Notes: generated by a model not told the origin, from the letters alone. Numbered from the stretch's first letter, positions 1-8,483 are shown. The stretch: DNA of 26,410 bases from JBGTLW01 sp041743835 (GCA_041743835.1 JBGTLW010000111.1:1-26410), one strand, 5' to 3'. Translations and numbers: made by a program.

Positions 1-150
1 GCGCCCGAGGCCACCCCGGCCGACCCCGCCGCCACGGATCAGGCAGCCCCGACCGACGACACCCGCTCGCCGGTCGAGCAGCGGATCGAAGAAACCCCCG
101 AGCCAGATGAACGCCCCAGCCTGGAGAATCTGCTCAGAGAAGTGCGCTAG
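1..150 (+). CDS. C-terminal tail of an unidentified protein (partial)
   Basis: Frame 1 is open from the window edge to a TAG at 148-150 and encodes 49 residues. The tail is rich in Ala, Pro, Asp, Glu and Thr, begins APEATPADP and ends ENLLREVR. This is a low-complexity, probably disordered, acidic C-terminus with no recognisable domain, so no function can be given. The next gene starts 47 bases downstream on the same strand, so the two could be cotranscribed. In planctomycetes the gene before a DUF4159 protein is often a MoxR ATPase, a DUF58 protein or another membrane protein of that cluster, but nothing visible here decides it. Confidence 0.6.
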   Translation, partial: APEATPADPAATDQAAPTDDTRSPVEQRIEETPEPDERPSLENLLREVR

Positions 151-197
151 CCCGCGCGTCGCGCACCAATCTCTAACTCACCAGCTACGAAACACAC

Positions 198-1877
198 ATG
201 CTCCCCGACGTCCTGGTCACCCCGAAGCTCGGCAAGCGCACCGGCCACCGCTGGTTGACGCTGCTGTTTGCTGCGCCGTTCGCTGTGGCGGCGGTGGTGA
301 TGGGGTACCTCGGCGCGGTCTTGCCTTGGGCTGCACACCCCGAACGCGATGCGTCGGCTATCAGCGAACGGCTCGCGTCACCGTTCGATGCCTGGCTCGG
401 GCCGCTGCGCGAGGATGCGGTTGCGGAGTTGCTTGGCGCGGGTGGTTACGACGGCACGTTCGTCACGTGGTCGTATGCCGCGTTGATCTTGTGCGCGCTC
501 GCGGCGGTGGCGATGGTCCTGACGTTTGTGCGTCGGCCGGCCGGACTTCGCGTGGCGAGGCTGGGCTTTGTGGGGTGCTATGTGCTGGCGGTCGCGGTGG
601 CGCTGGCGCTTTGGTCGATCAGCGGCTTCCTGCAGACGCCGGGCACATGGATCGCAAGGATCGGGTACTTCGGCGAGAAGGATACGCACCTGAGCCGGGT
701 GACGTGGTGGTGGGACATGGCCTGGCCGTGCTTTGTGGCGGTCCCGCCGGTGGTGCTGCTGCATGTGCTGAGCTACCGCGCCTCGGCCATCCACCTCTAC
801 ACGGGTGACGCGACGTTGCCACGCGTCGGCGACCGCTTGATCGAGGATGTGCGCACCTGGGGCAGCGACCCCGCGTGGCGGAAGAGCTGGATGGGGACCA
901 TCGCTTCCATTGTCGCGGTGTTCCTAGCGCTGCGTCTGCTGGCAATGCTTGGTTGCAGCGATCGTTACTACGTCCCCGAGGGCAGCGGCGATCCGGTGGT
1001 CCAGCTCGTGCAGGTGGTGCAGCCCAAGCAGGTCGTGAAGGAAGTCTTCATCGTCAACCCGCGATCCGCGATCTCGTTCTACGTGCCCAAGCTCGAAGAC
1101 TCGGAGGTTGAGAAGCAGGTCGAAGAGATGACCGAGATGGAGTACGAGTCGGTCACGATGGCGATGGCGGGCGCGACCGGGGTGGGCGGGGGGAAGAAGG
1201 GCGGCTGGCCCGAGGGCATGGGCCAGAAGCCGGTGCGTTTTATCCGGCTGCGCGACTTCGGGCCCGGCTGGGATGACGGCATGGATCAGGCGTCACGGGC
1301 CGACGTCAACTTCCTCGACGAGTTCAACAAGATCACCGGCTTCCGAGTCGCGGAGCAGTCCGAGGCGATCACCATCCGCCAACTCAGCCGATTCGACAAG
1401 GGCTTTGCCCCGCCTTTTGTTTACATGACCGGCGACAGCAACATCAGCATCAGCCGCAACGACACGCAACTGCTCCGCGAGTACCTGCTCGATGGCGGGC
1501 TGCTCTTTGCCGACGCCGGCCACCCGAACTTCGACCGCGCGTTCCGCTCGTACATCACACGCGAGCTATTCCCCGACAACCGGCTCCTGCCCATCGCGGA
1601 CGACGACCCGATCTTCCGCGCACCGTACCAGTTCCCCAACGGTGCGCCACCGCTGTGGCACCACGGCGGGCGCAAGGCGATGGGCGTGTACGCCAAGGTG
1701 AACGGCCGGGTCCGGCTGGTGGTCTTCTACCACCCCGGCGACATCAACGACGCGTGGAAGCAGGGCAACTCGGGCCTGGACCGCGACACCGCGCAGGGGG
1801 CCTTCCACATGGGTATCAACATCGTCTATTACTCATTCACCAACTATCTCGAAGACACACGGAAGTATCGCAAGTGA
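198..1877 (+). CDS. DUF4159-domain multi-span membrane protein
   Basis: The 559-residue product has hydrophobic spans near residues 19-45, 90-110, 120-143, 172-192 and 232-252, followed by a soluble region. Residues about 345-555 match the DUF4159 family as I know it: a RFIRLRDFG start, a YMTGD segment near 409, LLREYLLDGGLLFAD near 425-439, then FDRAF and a late HMGIN..YY segment. The fold is thought to resemble a class I glutamine amidotransferase, but the enzymatic residues are not evident. The linker at about 270-295 (KEVFIVNPRSAISFY) is also typical of planctomycete members. Such genes commonly sit with MoxR ATPases and VWA proteins; the next gene is 26 bases downstream on the same strand. 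No good Shine-Dalgarno precedes the ATG, but the N-terminus leads directly into the first span. The molecular role is unknown. Confidence 0.8.
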   Translation: MLPDVLVTPKLGKRTGHRWLTLLFAAPFAVAAVVMGYLGAVLPWAAHPERDASAISERLASPFDAWLGPLREDAVAELLGAGGYDGTFVTWSYAALILCALAAVAMVLTFVRRPAGLRVARLGFVGCYVLAVAVALALWSISGFLQTPGTWIARIGYFGEKDTHLSRVTWWWDMAWPCFVAVPPVVLLHVLSYRASAIHLYTGDATLPRVGDRLIEDVRTWGSDPAWRKSWMGTIASIVAVFLALRLLAMLGCSDRYYVPEGSGDPVVQLVQVVQPKQVVKEVFIVNPRSAISFYVPKLEDSEVEKQVEEMTEMEYESVTMAMAGATGVGGGKKGGWPEGMGQKPVRFIRLRDFGPGWDDGMDQASRADVNFLDEFNKITGFRVAEQSEAITIRQLSRFDKGFAPPFVYMTGDSNISISRNDTQLLREYLLDGGLLFADAGHPNFDRAFRSYITRELFPDNRLLPIADDDPIFRAPYQFPNGAPPLWHHGGRKAMGVYAKVNGRVRLVVFYHPGDINDAWKQGNSGLDRDTAQGAFHMGINIVYYSFTNYLEDTRKYRK

Positions 1878-1903
1878 CACGCACCGCTTGAATCGAGCAA
1901 ACC

Positions 1904-3295
1904 ATGCTTAGTCTGCCAGCCAATCTCTGGAACTACTTCGGCGTCGTCGGCCTGCTGGCTGTGGCGGTGTGGCTGGTGCTGCTGGTCTGGGTGATACGCT
2001 TCGCGCTGCGGGGTGGGCTGCTAGGCATCGTGCTCGTGGCTTCGGTGTTGCTGCTGATGGTTTTTGGACTGGCGGTGTCGGGCGGGTGGTCATCACAGGT
2101 GCTGCTTGTGGGTTGGGTTGTGCTGGGCCTTGGCGGGCTGATGTACCTGCTTTCTGCGCGCTGGGATGGGGTGGGTCTGCTGGCGGTCGCGGTGGTGGCG
2201 GTCTCGCTGTCCTGGTGGAACTCGCAGCGGGTCAGCTCGATCGAGGCGTTGCCATCGGACAAGCAGACGCAGCTTGATGAGAAGGCGCGGCAGCAGCGGC
2301 TGGAGATGCTCACGTCGCACGCCTCATCGGTGAGGTATGCCGAGGACACCGAGGAAGATCGGCTGGACCTAGCGGGTGTGACGGATGCGAAGTACAAGAG
2401 CATCTACGAGGCTGCGGCTGCCGGGGCACCAGAGGTTCCGCTTTACAGGCAGGGGGGGAAGGTCGAGCGTGACGAGGGGCGCAAGAGGACCGACGCGGAC
2501 ACCAAGGCCCTGACCGAGCAGGCCGCGGTAACCGGGGTGGATGAAGCGCGCAAACTCCCCGAGCAGGAGGTCATCGCGGCGCAGCGTTACGACCGTACCA
2601 ATCTTTTCATCACGCGGTTCCTGTTCCTACTCGCGGGGCTGACGTTGCTGATCGATTATGTGCGTCGGCTCAACCGCACAGATGACGCGCTGCTCCCGCT
2701 GCCCTTGTCGGGGCGGTTGCTGGACGCGGTGTCGCCCAAGTCGCTGGTGGTTCACCTTCAGGCAACAGAGGCGGGTGTGGTTGAGCGTTATGTCCGCCGG
2801 GCTGTGGGGCGGGGCGAGTCGTTCCTGTACTTCGGGGCGACGCACCCGCTCAAGGATGAGCCGACCACGTTGCCGCGGCTGAGTCTGACGGGGATCGGTG
2901 ATGCGGGACGGGGTGTCTGCCTGCGGGCACGGGTTGCGCGGCTGGGGCTGTGGCCGATGAAGCTTTATACCGTGGCCAACCTGACCGATGTGCCCGGTCC
3001 GAAGTTTCTGCTGGAGACGTTATGGTTTACACGGGCGTCTTTCGTGGTGCTGGGTGATGCGTGTGGCCGGGCTGTGCTCGCGTCTGCGTTGGAGCACCTG
3101 ACGATGCGGCACGTGCCACGGGCCCGGGTCCGCCGGACCGTGCATCTGATCTGGCACTCGCCCGAGCCGATGAGCGCTGCGGTGGGGGAAGACCTTGAGT
3201 ACCTTTGCCGATCCGCTCAGATGAAGCTCGTGGTCGTGTCCGATCACCCTTGCCCCGAGGGCGCGTTGTCTTTTGATGAACGTCTTGTGTTGTAG
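1904..3295 (+). CDS. Multi-span membrane protein of unknown function
   Basis: The 463-residue protein opens with four closely packed hydrophobic spans (about 10-31, 37-60, 64-84 and 88-107). A charged, probably helical, extracytoplasmic or cytoplasmic region follows at about 108-232. A fifth span lies near 234-252 (starting FITRFLFLLAG), and the C-terminal soluble domain has about 200 residues. That last domain reads like an alternating beta/alpha fold (LVVHLQATEAG, FLYFGATHPL, FVVLGDACGRAVLASALEHL) but lacks catalytic motifs I recognise. It follows the DUF4159 gene by 26 bases, so the two are probably one transcription unit and may form one membrane assembly. No function is assigned. Confidence 0.75.
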   Translation: MLSLPANLWNYFGVVGLLAVAVWLVLLVWVIRFALRGGLLGIVLVASVLLLMVFGLAVSGGWSSQVLLVGWVVLGLGGLMYLLSARWDGVGLLAVAVVAVSLSWWNSQRVSSIEALPSDKQTQLDEKARQQRLEMLTSHASSVRYAEDTEEDRLDLAGVTDAKYKSIYEAAAAGAPEVPLYRQGGKVERDEGRKRTDADTKALTEQAAVTGVDEARKLPEQEVIAAQRYDRTNLFITRFLFLLAGLTLLIDYVRRLNRTDDALLPLPLSGRLLDAVSPKSLVVHLQATEAGVVERYVRRAVGRGESFLYFGATHPLKDEPTTLPRLSLTGIGDAGRGVCLRARVARLGLWPMKLYTVANLTDVPGPKFLLETLWFTRASFVVLGDACGRAVLASALEHLTMRHVPRARVRRTVHLIWHSPEPMSAAVGEDLEYLCRSAQMKLVVVSDHPCPEGALSFDERLVL

Positions 3296-3320
3296 CACGC
3301 AAGGGCGTCAATGCCTTGAA

Positions 3321-3395
3321 AGAGCCGCGACCGTTAGGGAGCGGGCAGGTCGCGTAACAGATTGTGAACCACCGCTCCCTCACGGTCGCGGCTCT
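3321..3395. repeat. Interspersed palindromic repeat (24-bp arms)
   Basis: The arms at 3321-3344 and 3372-3395 are reverse complements over 24 positions with a single mismatch, separated by a 27-base loop. The left arm begins AGAGCCGCGACCG and the right arm ends CGGTCGCGGCTCT. The element sits alone in the gap between a membrane protein gene and the lipoprotein gene. It has no T-run on either strand, so it is a poor intrinsic terminator although its transcript would fold strongly. I recall very similar palindromes as recurrent intergenic elements in planctomycete genomes, which would make this a REP-like dispersed repeat. That recollection could not be verified here. Confidence 0.75.
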
Positions 3396-3438
3396 GTTGA
3401 GAGTTCACGTCTGCGGCCGGAGCGGTTAGGATGTGTCC

Positions 3439-4773
3439 ATGCTTTTGATCTTCCGATTGTTGTGCGTGGTGCTTGTGTTTGTGGTGTTCTTGCCGGGTTG
3501 TGGTGAATCGGGGCCAGCCACGCCGCCGACTGCCCCCGGAAGCTCTGAATCCCCCGCAACCCCCGAATCCGGTCCCGTCACTACTCCCGAGTCCGCACCC
3601 GATGCGACACCAGCGCCGCCGGATTCCTCGGCTGCGCCAGAGGCTGGCGACAGCATCGAGGCCAGGCTCTCTGAGGTTCGTCGGCTACAGCGTGAGGGCG
3701 AGGTGCGGTCCGCTCAGATCCTGGTGCAGGTGCTTTTGTCGCAGGGCCCCGGTCCGGAGCACGCCACCGAGTTGGTGAGGCTTGAGCGCGAGCTCAACGA
3801 GCAGCGCGACCTCGAAGCGCGGATGCGTGTGCCGTTGCAGAATCTTTCGTCCAGCGATCCGGAGGTGGTGCGGGTGGCGCGGGTGATGCTGCGGCGGGCT
3901 GGGGACGGCGTGCTGCCCTTGCTGCGGAAGGTGGTCAGGCAGGATGTTGGTTCGGGGTCGCATGAGGCGTTGTTGCTGCTGGCGGACCTGGGCGATGCCT
4001 CGGCCATGCCGCTGCTGGTCGATCGCTACCGTGCCGATTCACAGGGGCCTGAAGCGGCTGCGCTGCTCGCGGGGATCACCCGGCTAGTGCGCGACGCCGA
4101 CGCCGCGTACCTCGCGGGCTTGCAGCGAGATTTCAACGCAACCCCAAGTGACGCATTGGCTGATGTTTTGATTGTGGCGCTGGTCAATCGCACGGATGGC
4201 GACCCCGCGGGGTACGACCAATTGGTGGGCGATGCGGAGGGCCACCAGCGGCTGCGCCGTTACGTCGAGGAGCGTATGCGATCTGATGATGAAGCGGCGG
4301 CGGCGTGGGGCCAGGCGTACGCCTCGGTGCTGGGCATCGCGCAGCCCGGGTTGCGCGTCCGCTATTTTGAGGGGACCAACTTCGAGAAACAGGTCGATGA
4401 AAGGCGTGTGGATGTCCCGCTCATCCAGAACGGCAAATACCCGCTGAAGCGCAGCGAGAATGTCTCAGCCAAGTGGACCGGCCAGATCACCGTCCCGCGT
4501 GCGGGCAAGTACACCTTCTACCCCACGGCCGACGACGGCCAGCGTGTCATGATCAACGGCAAGACAGTCGTGGACGACTGGCGCATGCAGTCGGCGACGG
4601 AGCGGAGCGGGTCGATCGAGTTGGCAGCGGGGGTCCACGATTTCGAGGCCCAGTGGATGCAGGGCGGCGGGCCGTATGAGTTTTCTTTGCAGTGGGAAGG
4701 CCCGGGTATCAAGAAGCAACCCGTCCCCGCGACGGTGTTTACGGTCAAGCCTTGGCCGGGCATGAAAGATTGA
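3439..4773 (+). CDS. Exported lipoprotein with helical-repeat region and C-terminal PA14 domain
   Basis: I chose the ATG at 3439 because AGGA at 3428-3431 lies 7 bases ahead; a GTG at 3433 is the alternative. The 444-residue product has a lipoprotein signal ending in the lipobox LPGC (Cys21). A Pro/Ser/Thr-rich tether follows to about residue 70, then a helical region at about 72-300. Segments in 131-240 (SSDPEVVRVARVMLRRAGD, LLLLADLGDASAMPLL) look like HEAT-type repeats. Residues about 305-436 form a PA14-like beta domain: VRYFEGTNF, then TVPRAGKYTFYPTADDGQRV, then INGKTVVDDW, and finally FSLQWEGPG. PA14 domains usually bind glycans. The likely location is membrane-anchored, facing the periplasm or cell surface. 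The ligand is unknown. Confidence 0.82.
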   Translation: MLLIFRLLCVVLVFVVFLPGCGESGPATPPTAPGSSESPATPESGPVTTPESAPDATPAPPDSSAAPEAGDSIEARLSEVRRLQREGEVRSAQILVQVLLSQGPGPEHATELVRLERELNEQRDLEARMRVPLQNLSSSDPEVVRVARVMLRRAGDGVLPLLRKVVRQDVGSGSHEALLLLADLGDASAMPLLVDRYRADSQGPEAAALLAGITRLVRDADAAYLAGLQRDFNATPSDALADVLIVALVNRTDGDPAGYDQLVGDAEGHQRLRRYVEERMRSDDEAAAAWGQAYASVLGIAQPGLRVRYFEGTNFEKQVDERRVDVPLIQNGKYPLKRSENVSAKWTGQITVPRAGKYTFYPTADDGQRVMINGKTVVDDWRMQSATERSGSIELAAGVHDFEAQWMQGGGPYEFSLQWEGPGIKKQPVPATVFTVKPWPGMKD

Positions 4774-4822
4774 GTGCCAAGGCTGGTTGGACTAGCCGTG
4801 TGGGTCGAACGTGCCGCTGCGC

Positions 4823-5542
4823 TTACCGTGCGGGGTCGCCGGTGAGCAGCTCGTGGGCCTGCTCTTTGGCGGCCAGGTCCTTCTGCTTCTTGCGGTGTCG
4901 GACGATTTCGCCGGTGATCATGTAGGTCACGTCCTTTGCGATGTTGCAGGCGTGGTCCGCGGCCCGCTCGAGTTGACGGGCTGTGTTGAGCAGGCGGACG
5001 TAATCCGCGATGCGGTCCGGTTGCTCGCGCATCTTCGCCTCGACCAGCTCGTACATCGCGCGGTGCAGCTCATCGACCACGTCGTCGGCATCGCGGACGT
5101 GTTGGGCTTTGCCGGCATCGAGCTGCACGTAAGCGTCCAGGGCCTCCTTGATCATGTCCTGAACCCCCTGCATCATCTGCGTGATGCCGAACTGCCGGAT
5201 GGGCAGCGGGGGCTCGCTGGCGAGCACCAGGGCGTTCTTCGCGACGCTCACCGCGAGGTCACCAATGCGCTCGAGGTCGTGGTTGATCTTCAGCGACGCG
5301 ATCACGTAACGCAGGTCGTGGGCGACTGGCTGGTGCAGCGCCAGCATCGACAGGCACGCCTCCTCGACCTCCAACTCCATCAGGTCGATCTGCTTGTCCC
5401 CCGCGATCACCTGCTCGGCCAAGGCCGGGTTCCGCTCTTCGATCGCGGTCACCGCTTTACGCATGGCCTCCTCGACCATCGTGCCCTCGTTGAGGATGAA
5501 CTTCTGGAGCTTGCGGATCTCGCGGATGAGCAGGACGGACAT
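4823..5542 (-). CDS. phoU: Phosphate signalling regulator PhoU
   Basis: The 239-residue all-helical protein has the two tandem PhoU repeats. The first carries the LEVEEACLSMLALHQPVAHD and DLERIGDLAVSVAK segments; the second carries LLNTARQLERAADHACNIAKD. These E/DxxxD-type helices bind metal clusters in characterised PhoU proteins. PhoU links the Pst transporter to PhoR and keeps the kinase quiet when phosphate is plentiful. It is the last gene of the phosphate locus, 82 bases after pstB. The ATG has a good Shine-Dalgarno (AAGGA, 7-base spacing). It converges with the lipoprotein gene across a 49-base gap in which I see no convincing terminator. Confidence 0.95.
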   Translation of the reverse strand: MSVLLIREIRKLQKFILNEGTMVEEAMRKAVTAIEERNPALAEQVIAGDKQIDLMELEVEEACLSMLALHQPVAHDLRYVIASLKINHDLERIGDLAVSVAKNALVLASEPPLPIRQFGITQMMQGVQDMIKEALDAYVQLDAGKAQHVRDADDVVDELHRAMYELVEAKMREQPDRIADYVRLLNTARQLERAADHACNIAKDVTYMITGEIVRHRKKQKDLAAKEQAHELLTGDPAR

Positions 5543-5624
5543 GGTGATTTCCTTGTGCTAAGCAACAACCCCAGGCACATAACCCAGGGTTGGCTTCTAG
5601 TATAGGGTGTGAACGCTCGGGCGA

Positions 5625-6485
5625 TCAACCGAAGCGGCCGGTGATGTAGTCTTCGGTCTGCTTGTGGTCGGGGTTGGTGAAGATCTTGTGGGTCTTCCCG
5701 AACTCGATGAGGTTGCCCTCGAACATGAAGGCGCAGTAGTCGCTGGATCGCGCGGCCTGCTGCATGTTGTGGGTGACGATGACGATCGTGTACTTGGCGC
5801 GCAGCTCGTCCATCAGGTCTTCGATGGCGATGGTGGACTTGGGGTCCAGCGCGGAGCAGGGCTCGTCCATCAGGAGGATCTCGGGGTCCACCGCGATGGC
5901 TCGGGCGATGCACAGGCGCTGCTGCTGCCCGCCGGAGAGCCCCAGTGCGGAATCATGCAGGCGGTCCTTGTATTCTTTCCACAGGGCGGCGCCCTTGAGC
6001 GACCGCTCGACCAGGTCGTCGGTCTCGGACTTGGTCAGCTTCATGTGGAGTCGTGGGCCGTAGGCCACGTTGTCGTAGATGGTCTTGGGGAAGGGGTTGG
6101 GCTTCTGGAAGACCATGCCGACGCGTCGGCGGAGGGCCACGACGTCGGTGGACCGGGCGTGGACATCCAGGTCATGGATCTTCATCGAGCCTTCGACCCG
6201 GGCGCTTGGGATCAGGTCGTTCATCCGGTTGATCCAACGGAGCAGCGTGGACTTCCCACAGCCCGAGGGCCCGATGAACGCGGTGATCTGCCGCTCCTTG
6301 ATGTCCATATCCAGGTCGTGCAGCGCCTTGAAGCTGCCATACCACGAGCTGAACTTCCGCATCGTGATGAGCGTGTGGGTGGCATCGATACCCTCGCGCT
6401 CATCATGGACGACGGGCTTGTTCAGCTCGACGGTCGCGTTGGGCGTAGCCTCAGCGATAGTGGTCGTGGAGATATTCATGGGCAT
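5625..6485 (-). CDS. pstB: Phosphate ABC transporter ATPase PstB
   Basis: The 286-residue protein shows all ABC motifs: Walker A GPSGCGKST (72-80), Q-loop FQKPNPFP (Q127), signature LSGGQQQR (183-190), Walker B ILLMDEP with catalytic Glu208, and the switch His239 in VTHNMQQAAR. The spacing, the KPNPFP segment and the GRFG C-terminus are diagnostic for PstB rather than other ABC ATPases. It hydrolyses ATP on the cytoplasmic face to drive phosphate import through PstC/PstA. About 40 residues precede the core, a slightly longer N-terminus than usual. The ATG at 6485 has AAAGG 6 bases ahead; an in-frame ATG two codons later is the alternative. A TGTTAA/TTAACA inverted repeat lies just upstream. 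Confidence 0.97.
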   Translation of the reverse strand: MPMNISTTTIAEATPNATVELNKPVVHDEREGIDATHTLITMRKFSSWYGSFKALHDLDMDIKERQITAFIGPSGCGKSTLLRWINRMNDLIPSARVEGSMKIHDLDVHARSTDVVALRRRVGMVFQKPNPFPKTIYDNVAYGPRLHMKLTKSETDDLVERSLKGAALWKEYKDRLHDSALGLSGGQQQRLCIARAIAVDPEILLMDEPCSALDPKSTIAIEDLMDELRAKYTIVIVTHNMQQAARSSDYCAFMFEGNLIEFGKTHKIFTNPDHKQTEDYITGRFG

Positions 6486-6500
6486 AGCCTACCTTTGGGG

Positions 6501-6519
6501 TGTTAACGCCTGATTAACA
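6501..6519. promoter_or_regulatory. TGTTAA-N7-TTAACA inverted repeat upstream of pstB
   Basis: In the 65-base gap between pstA and pstB, TGTTAA (6501-6506) and TTAACA (6514-6519) form a perfect 6-bp inverted repeat with a 7-base spacer. On the pstB strand the same bases also read as GTTAA direct repeats 11 bases apart, roughly one helical turn. The AT-rich site stands out from the GC-rich surroundings and ends 16 bases before the pstB ATG. It could be an operator or part of an internal promoter; no factor can be named. Confidence 0.35.
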
Positions 6520-6550
6520 ATCGGTCATCTCTTGGCAAAACGCGGTTATG

Positions 6551-8365
6551 TCAGGACTGTTGTTTCTGAAATTTGATGCGGATGAACACAGCAAGGGCGT
6601 TAAAAGATAACAAGATCGCAAGAAGAACGATGATCCCTGCTGCGGCAACGCGGTGGAACTCGGTCTGTGGCCGGCTGGCCCAGTTGTAAATCTGCAGCGG
6701 CATGGCGGTGAAGTCGTCCATCAGGTTCGCGGGCAGGAAGTTGATGAACACCACGCCCGCAAGGATCAGGATCGGGGCCGCCTCGCCGATGGCCCGACTC
6801 ATCGCCAGGATCGCTCCGGTGCAGATGCCCGGAATTGCCGCGGGCAACGCGATCGTGCTGATCGACTGCCACTTCGTACCGCCCAGCGCCAGGCTGCCGT
6901 GACGCAGCGTCGAGGGGACCGCACGCAGCGACTCCTGAGCCGAGACGATGATGATCGGGAGCACCACCAGCATCAGCGTCAGCCCGCCCGCGAACACACC
7001 GCGGCCGAATGGGAGCTGGAGGTAGGGCGGGAGCGAAAGCCAGGAGTTCTTGTGGTCGATACGCACCGGGTTGGTCCCGCTCATGATCACGCCGCCCAGC
7101 CGGCTTGCGAGCTCGGTGCGCTGCACTTCATTCATGATCGCCCGCCGCGCTCGGCCGACGTCCCGGCCGGTCAGCCCGGACATCGCTACCAACTGGCTGG
7201 CGATCCATTGCTCGAGGTTGCTGGGGTGCTTGTCGCCGACGGGGAACTGCGCGGCGAAGACCTCGGGGGACTTGATCTTCAGGTCCGCCCCGGCCACCGC
7301 GGCAGCGGCCGCCTCGTTCGCCGAAGCCTCGGTGAACACAGGCGCGCTGCCGATGGACTCTTCCAACGCATCGGCCAGCAGCCCGATCTGCGTCAGCGCG
7401 GCATCCTTGACCGGCGTCACCTCATGGTCGAACCCGATCTCCACGTCGATCGGCTTGCCGCGGGGCTTGTCCAGCATGATGTCGATCATGCCCCCGGCCA
7501 TGGTCAGCCGTTCGCCGCTCTTCCCGGTCACCACAAACTTCGCGGGCACAGCCGCGCCAAGGTCGTACCACACCTCGTCGCCCGGCTGGGCATCGGCGAA
7601 CAGGACCGACGCCTGGCTTGCATCGTCGAGCGCCAGCGTCCACGACCCGCCCTGAAGCAGGAGCTTGGCGCGTGGGCCATCAGCCTGCCCGATGCTCCCC
7701 GCGATCAGCACGTCGCGGTCGTCGCTCCGCTCCCCGGTCTCGGTGTTGAGCACCCGGACCTGCGGCCGGCGCACCTCGAAGGGGCGGGGGTCGGTCACCT
7801 CGTCGTCAAACGCTGGCACATACGGGGCGCTGCGGTGAGAAACCCGGTTGTAATACGACCGGCCGTCGGCCCCGACGTACTGGTCATACCAATACTGCCC
7901 GATGGTGAAGTCGGGGGTCAGTGAACTCCCCGCCAAGCCGAACATCGACGCGAAGGCGGTGATCCCCAGGATGCCATAGACAATCGACGGAACGCCAGCG
8001 AGGTTGGTGATGTTGGTCTGCACCACGCCGTGCAACCACCGCAGGGCGGGGTGTTTAGGCCGATACTCTTCGAGCAGAATGGCCGTGGCGATGCCGATGG
8101 GTATGGCAAAGATCGCGCAGATGGCGCAGATGATGACCGTCCCGACCATCGAGGGCAGGATGCCCGACTGGCCCGGATCGCGTGAAGGCCCGGTGGTCAG
8201 GAAATTGGTCGTGAGGTAGCCCGCGCCCTGCGCGATGATCGAGGTCAGCAGCACCGCGAGTGTGAGCACCGCGATGAGCGCTGCGACGAGACAGCAGACC
8301 AAGAACACGCGGTCCTTGATGTGGCGTTGTTTGACAGACTTGAATTTGTAGGCTGGGGCGTTCAT
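6551..8365 (-). CDS. pstA: Phosphate ABC transporter permease PstA with a large extracytoplasmic insertion
   Basis: At 604 residues this is about twice the usual PstA length. The conserved permease core is split. Spans near 20-44, 70-98 and 110-145 (NLAGVPSIVYGILG) come first, then a soluble stretch at about 146-450. The core resumes with FAGGLTLMLVVLPIIIVSAQESL, the cytoplasmic EAA-type loop (LRAVPSTLRHGSLALGGTKW, 480-499), and spans near 508-540 and 572-595. The insertion is between two spans on the extracytoplasmic side. It contains beta-like segments (LLLQGGSWTLALDDAS, PGDEVWYDLG, ERLTMAGG) and helical segments, with no named domain that I recognise. The reading frame is continuous, so this is not an assembly artefact. 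AAGG lies 7 bases before the ATG. The protein pairs with PstC to form the phosphate channel. Confidence 0.93.
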   Translation of the reverse strand: MNAPAYKFKSVKQRHIKDRVFLVCCLVAALIAVLTLAVLLTSIIAQGAGYLTTNFLTTGPSRDPGQSGILPSMVGTVIICAICAIFAIPIGIATAILLEEYRPKHPALRWLHGVVQTNITNLAGVPSIVYGILGITAFASMFGLAGSSLTPDFTIGQYWYDQYVGADGRSYYNRVSHRSAPYVPAFDDEVTDPRPFEVRRPQVRVLNTETGERSDDRDVLIAGSIGQADGPRAKLLLQGGSWTLALDDASQASVLFADAQPGDEVWYDLGAAVPAKFVVTGKSGERLTMAGGMIDIMLDKPRGKPIDVEIGFDHEVTPVKDAALTQIGLLADALEESIGSAPVFTEASANEAAAAAVAGADLKIKSPEVFAAQFPVGDKHPSNLEQWIASQLVAMSGLTGRDVGRARRAIMNEVQRTELASRLGGVIMSGTNPVRIDHKNSWLSLPPYLQLPFGRGVFAGGLTLMLVVLPIIIVSAQESLRAVPSTLRHGSLALGGTKWQSISTIALPAAIPGICTGAILAMSRAIGEAAPILILAGVVFINFLPANLMDDFTAMPLQIYNWASRPQTEFHRVAAAGIIVLLAILLSFNALAVFIRIKFQKQQS

Positions 8366-8428
8366 GTTTTAGCCTTGGGTCTGCGTGGGGCGGGCCAGCG
8401 GAGCGGCTAGGCCGGGAGTGTTTGGAAC

Positions 8429-8483
8429 TTCGGGGCAAATTTCCGGTGAGAGTTTCCGGAGGAACTTCCGGGGGAAATTCCGG
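8429..8483. repeat. Phased TTCCGG repeats in the pstC-pstA gap
   Basis: TTCGG at 8429 and TTCCGG at 8441, 8454, 8466 and 8478 recur with spacings of 12, 13, 12 and 12 bases, starting 5 bases after the pstC stop. Read on the pst strand these are GGAA-core motifs in the leader of pstA, about 64-118 bases ahead of its ATG. The bases between the cores are not conserved, so this is a phased motif array rather than a simple tandem duplication. Confidence 0.6.

Noticed and set aside
5563..5597. CAACCC...GGGTTG hairpin in the pstB-phoU gap as a terminator
   Set aside because: Only 6 bp with a long loop and no T-run; it would also separate phoU from its operon without other support.
4811..5605. Long + strand open frame opposite phoU
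   Set aside because: It is the antisense of a certain phoU gene; its Leu/Val/Asp/His-rich composition is typical of GC-rich complementary frames and it shows no domain.
5664..6506. 280-codon + strand frame opposite pstB
   Set aside because: Shadow of pstB, whose ABC motifs are all intact on the other strand.
6653..7924. 423-codon + strand frame opposite pstA
   Set aside because: Antisense to pstA and rich in Arg, His and Gly without any recognisable motif. The pstA frame has clear spans and an EAA loop.
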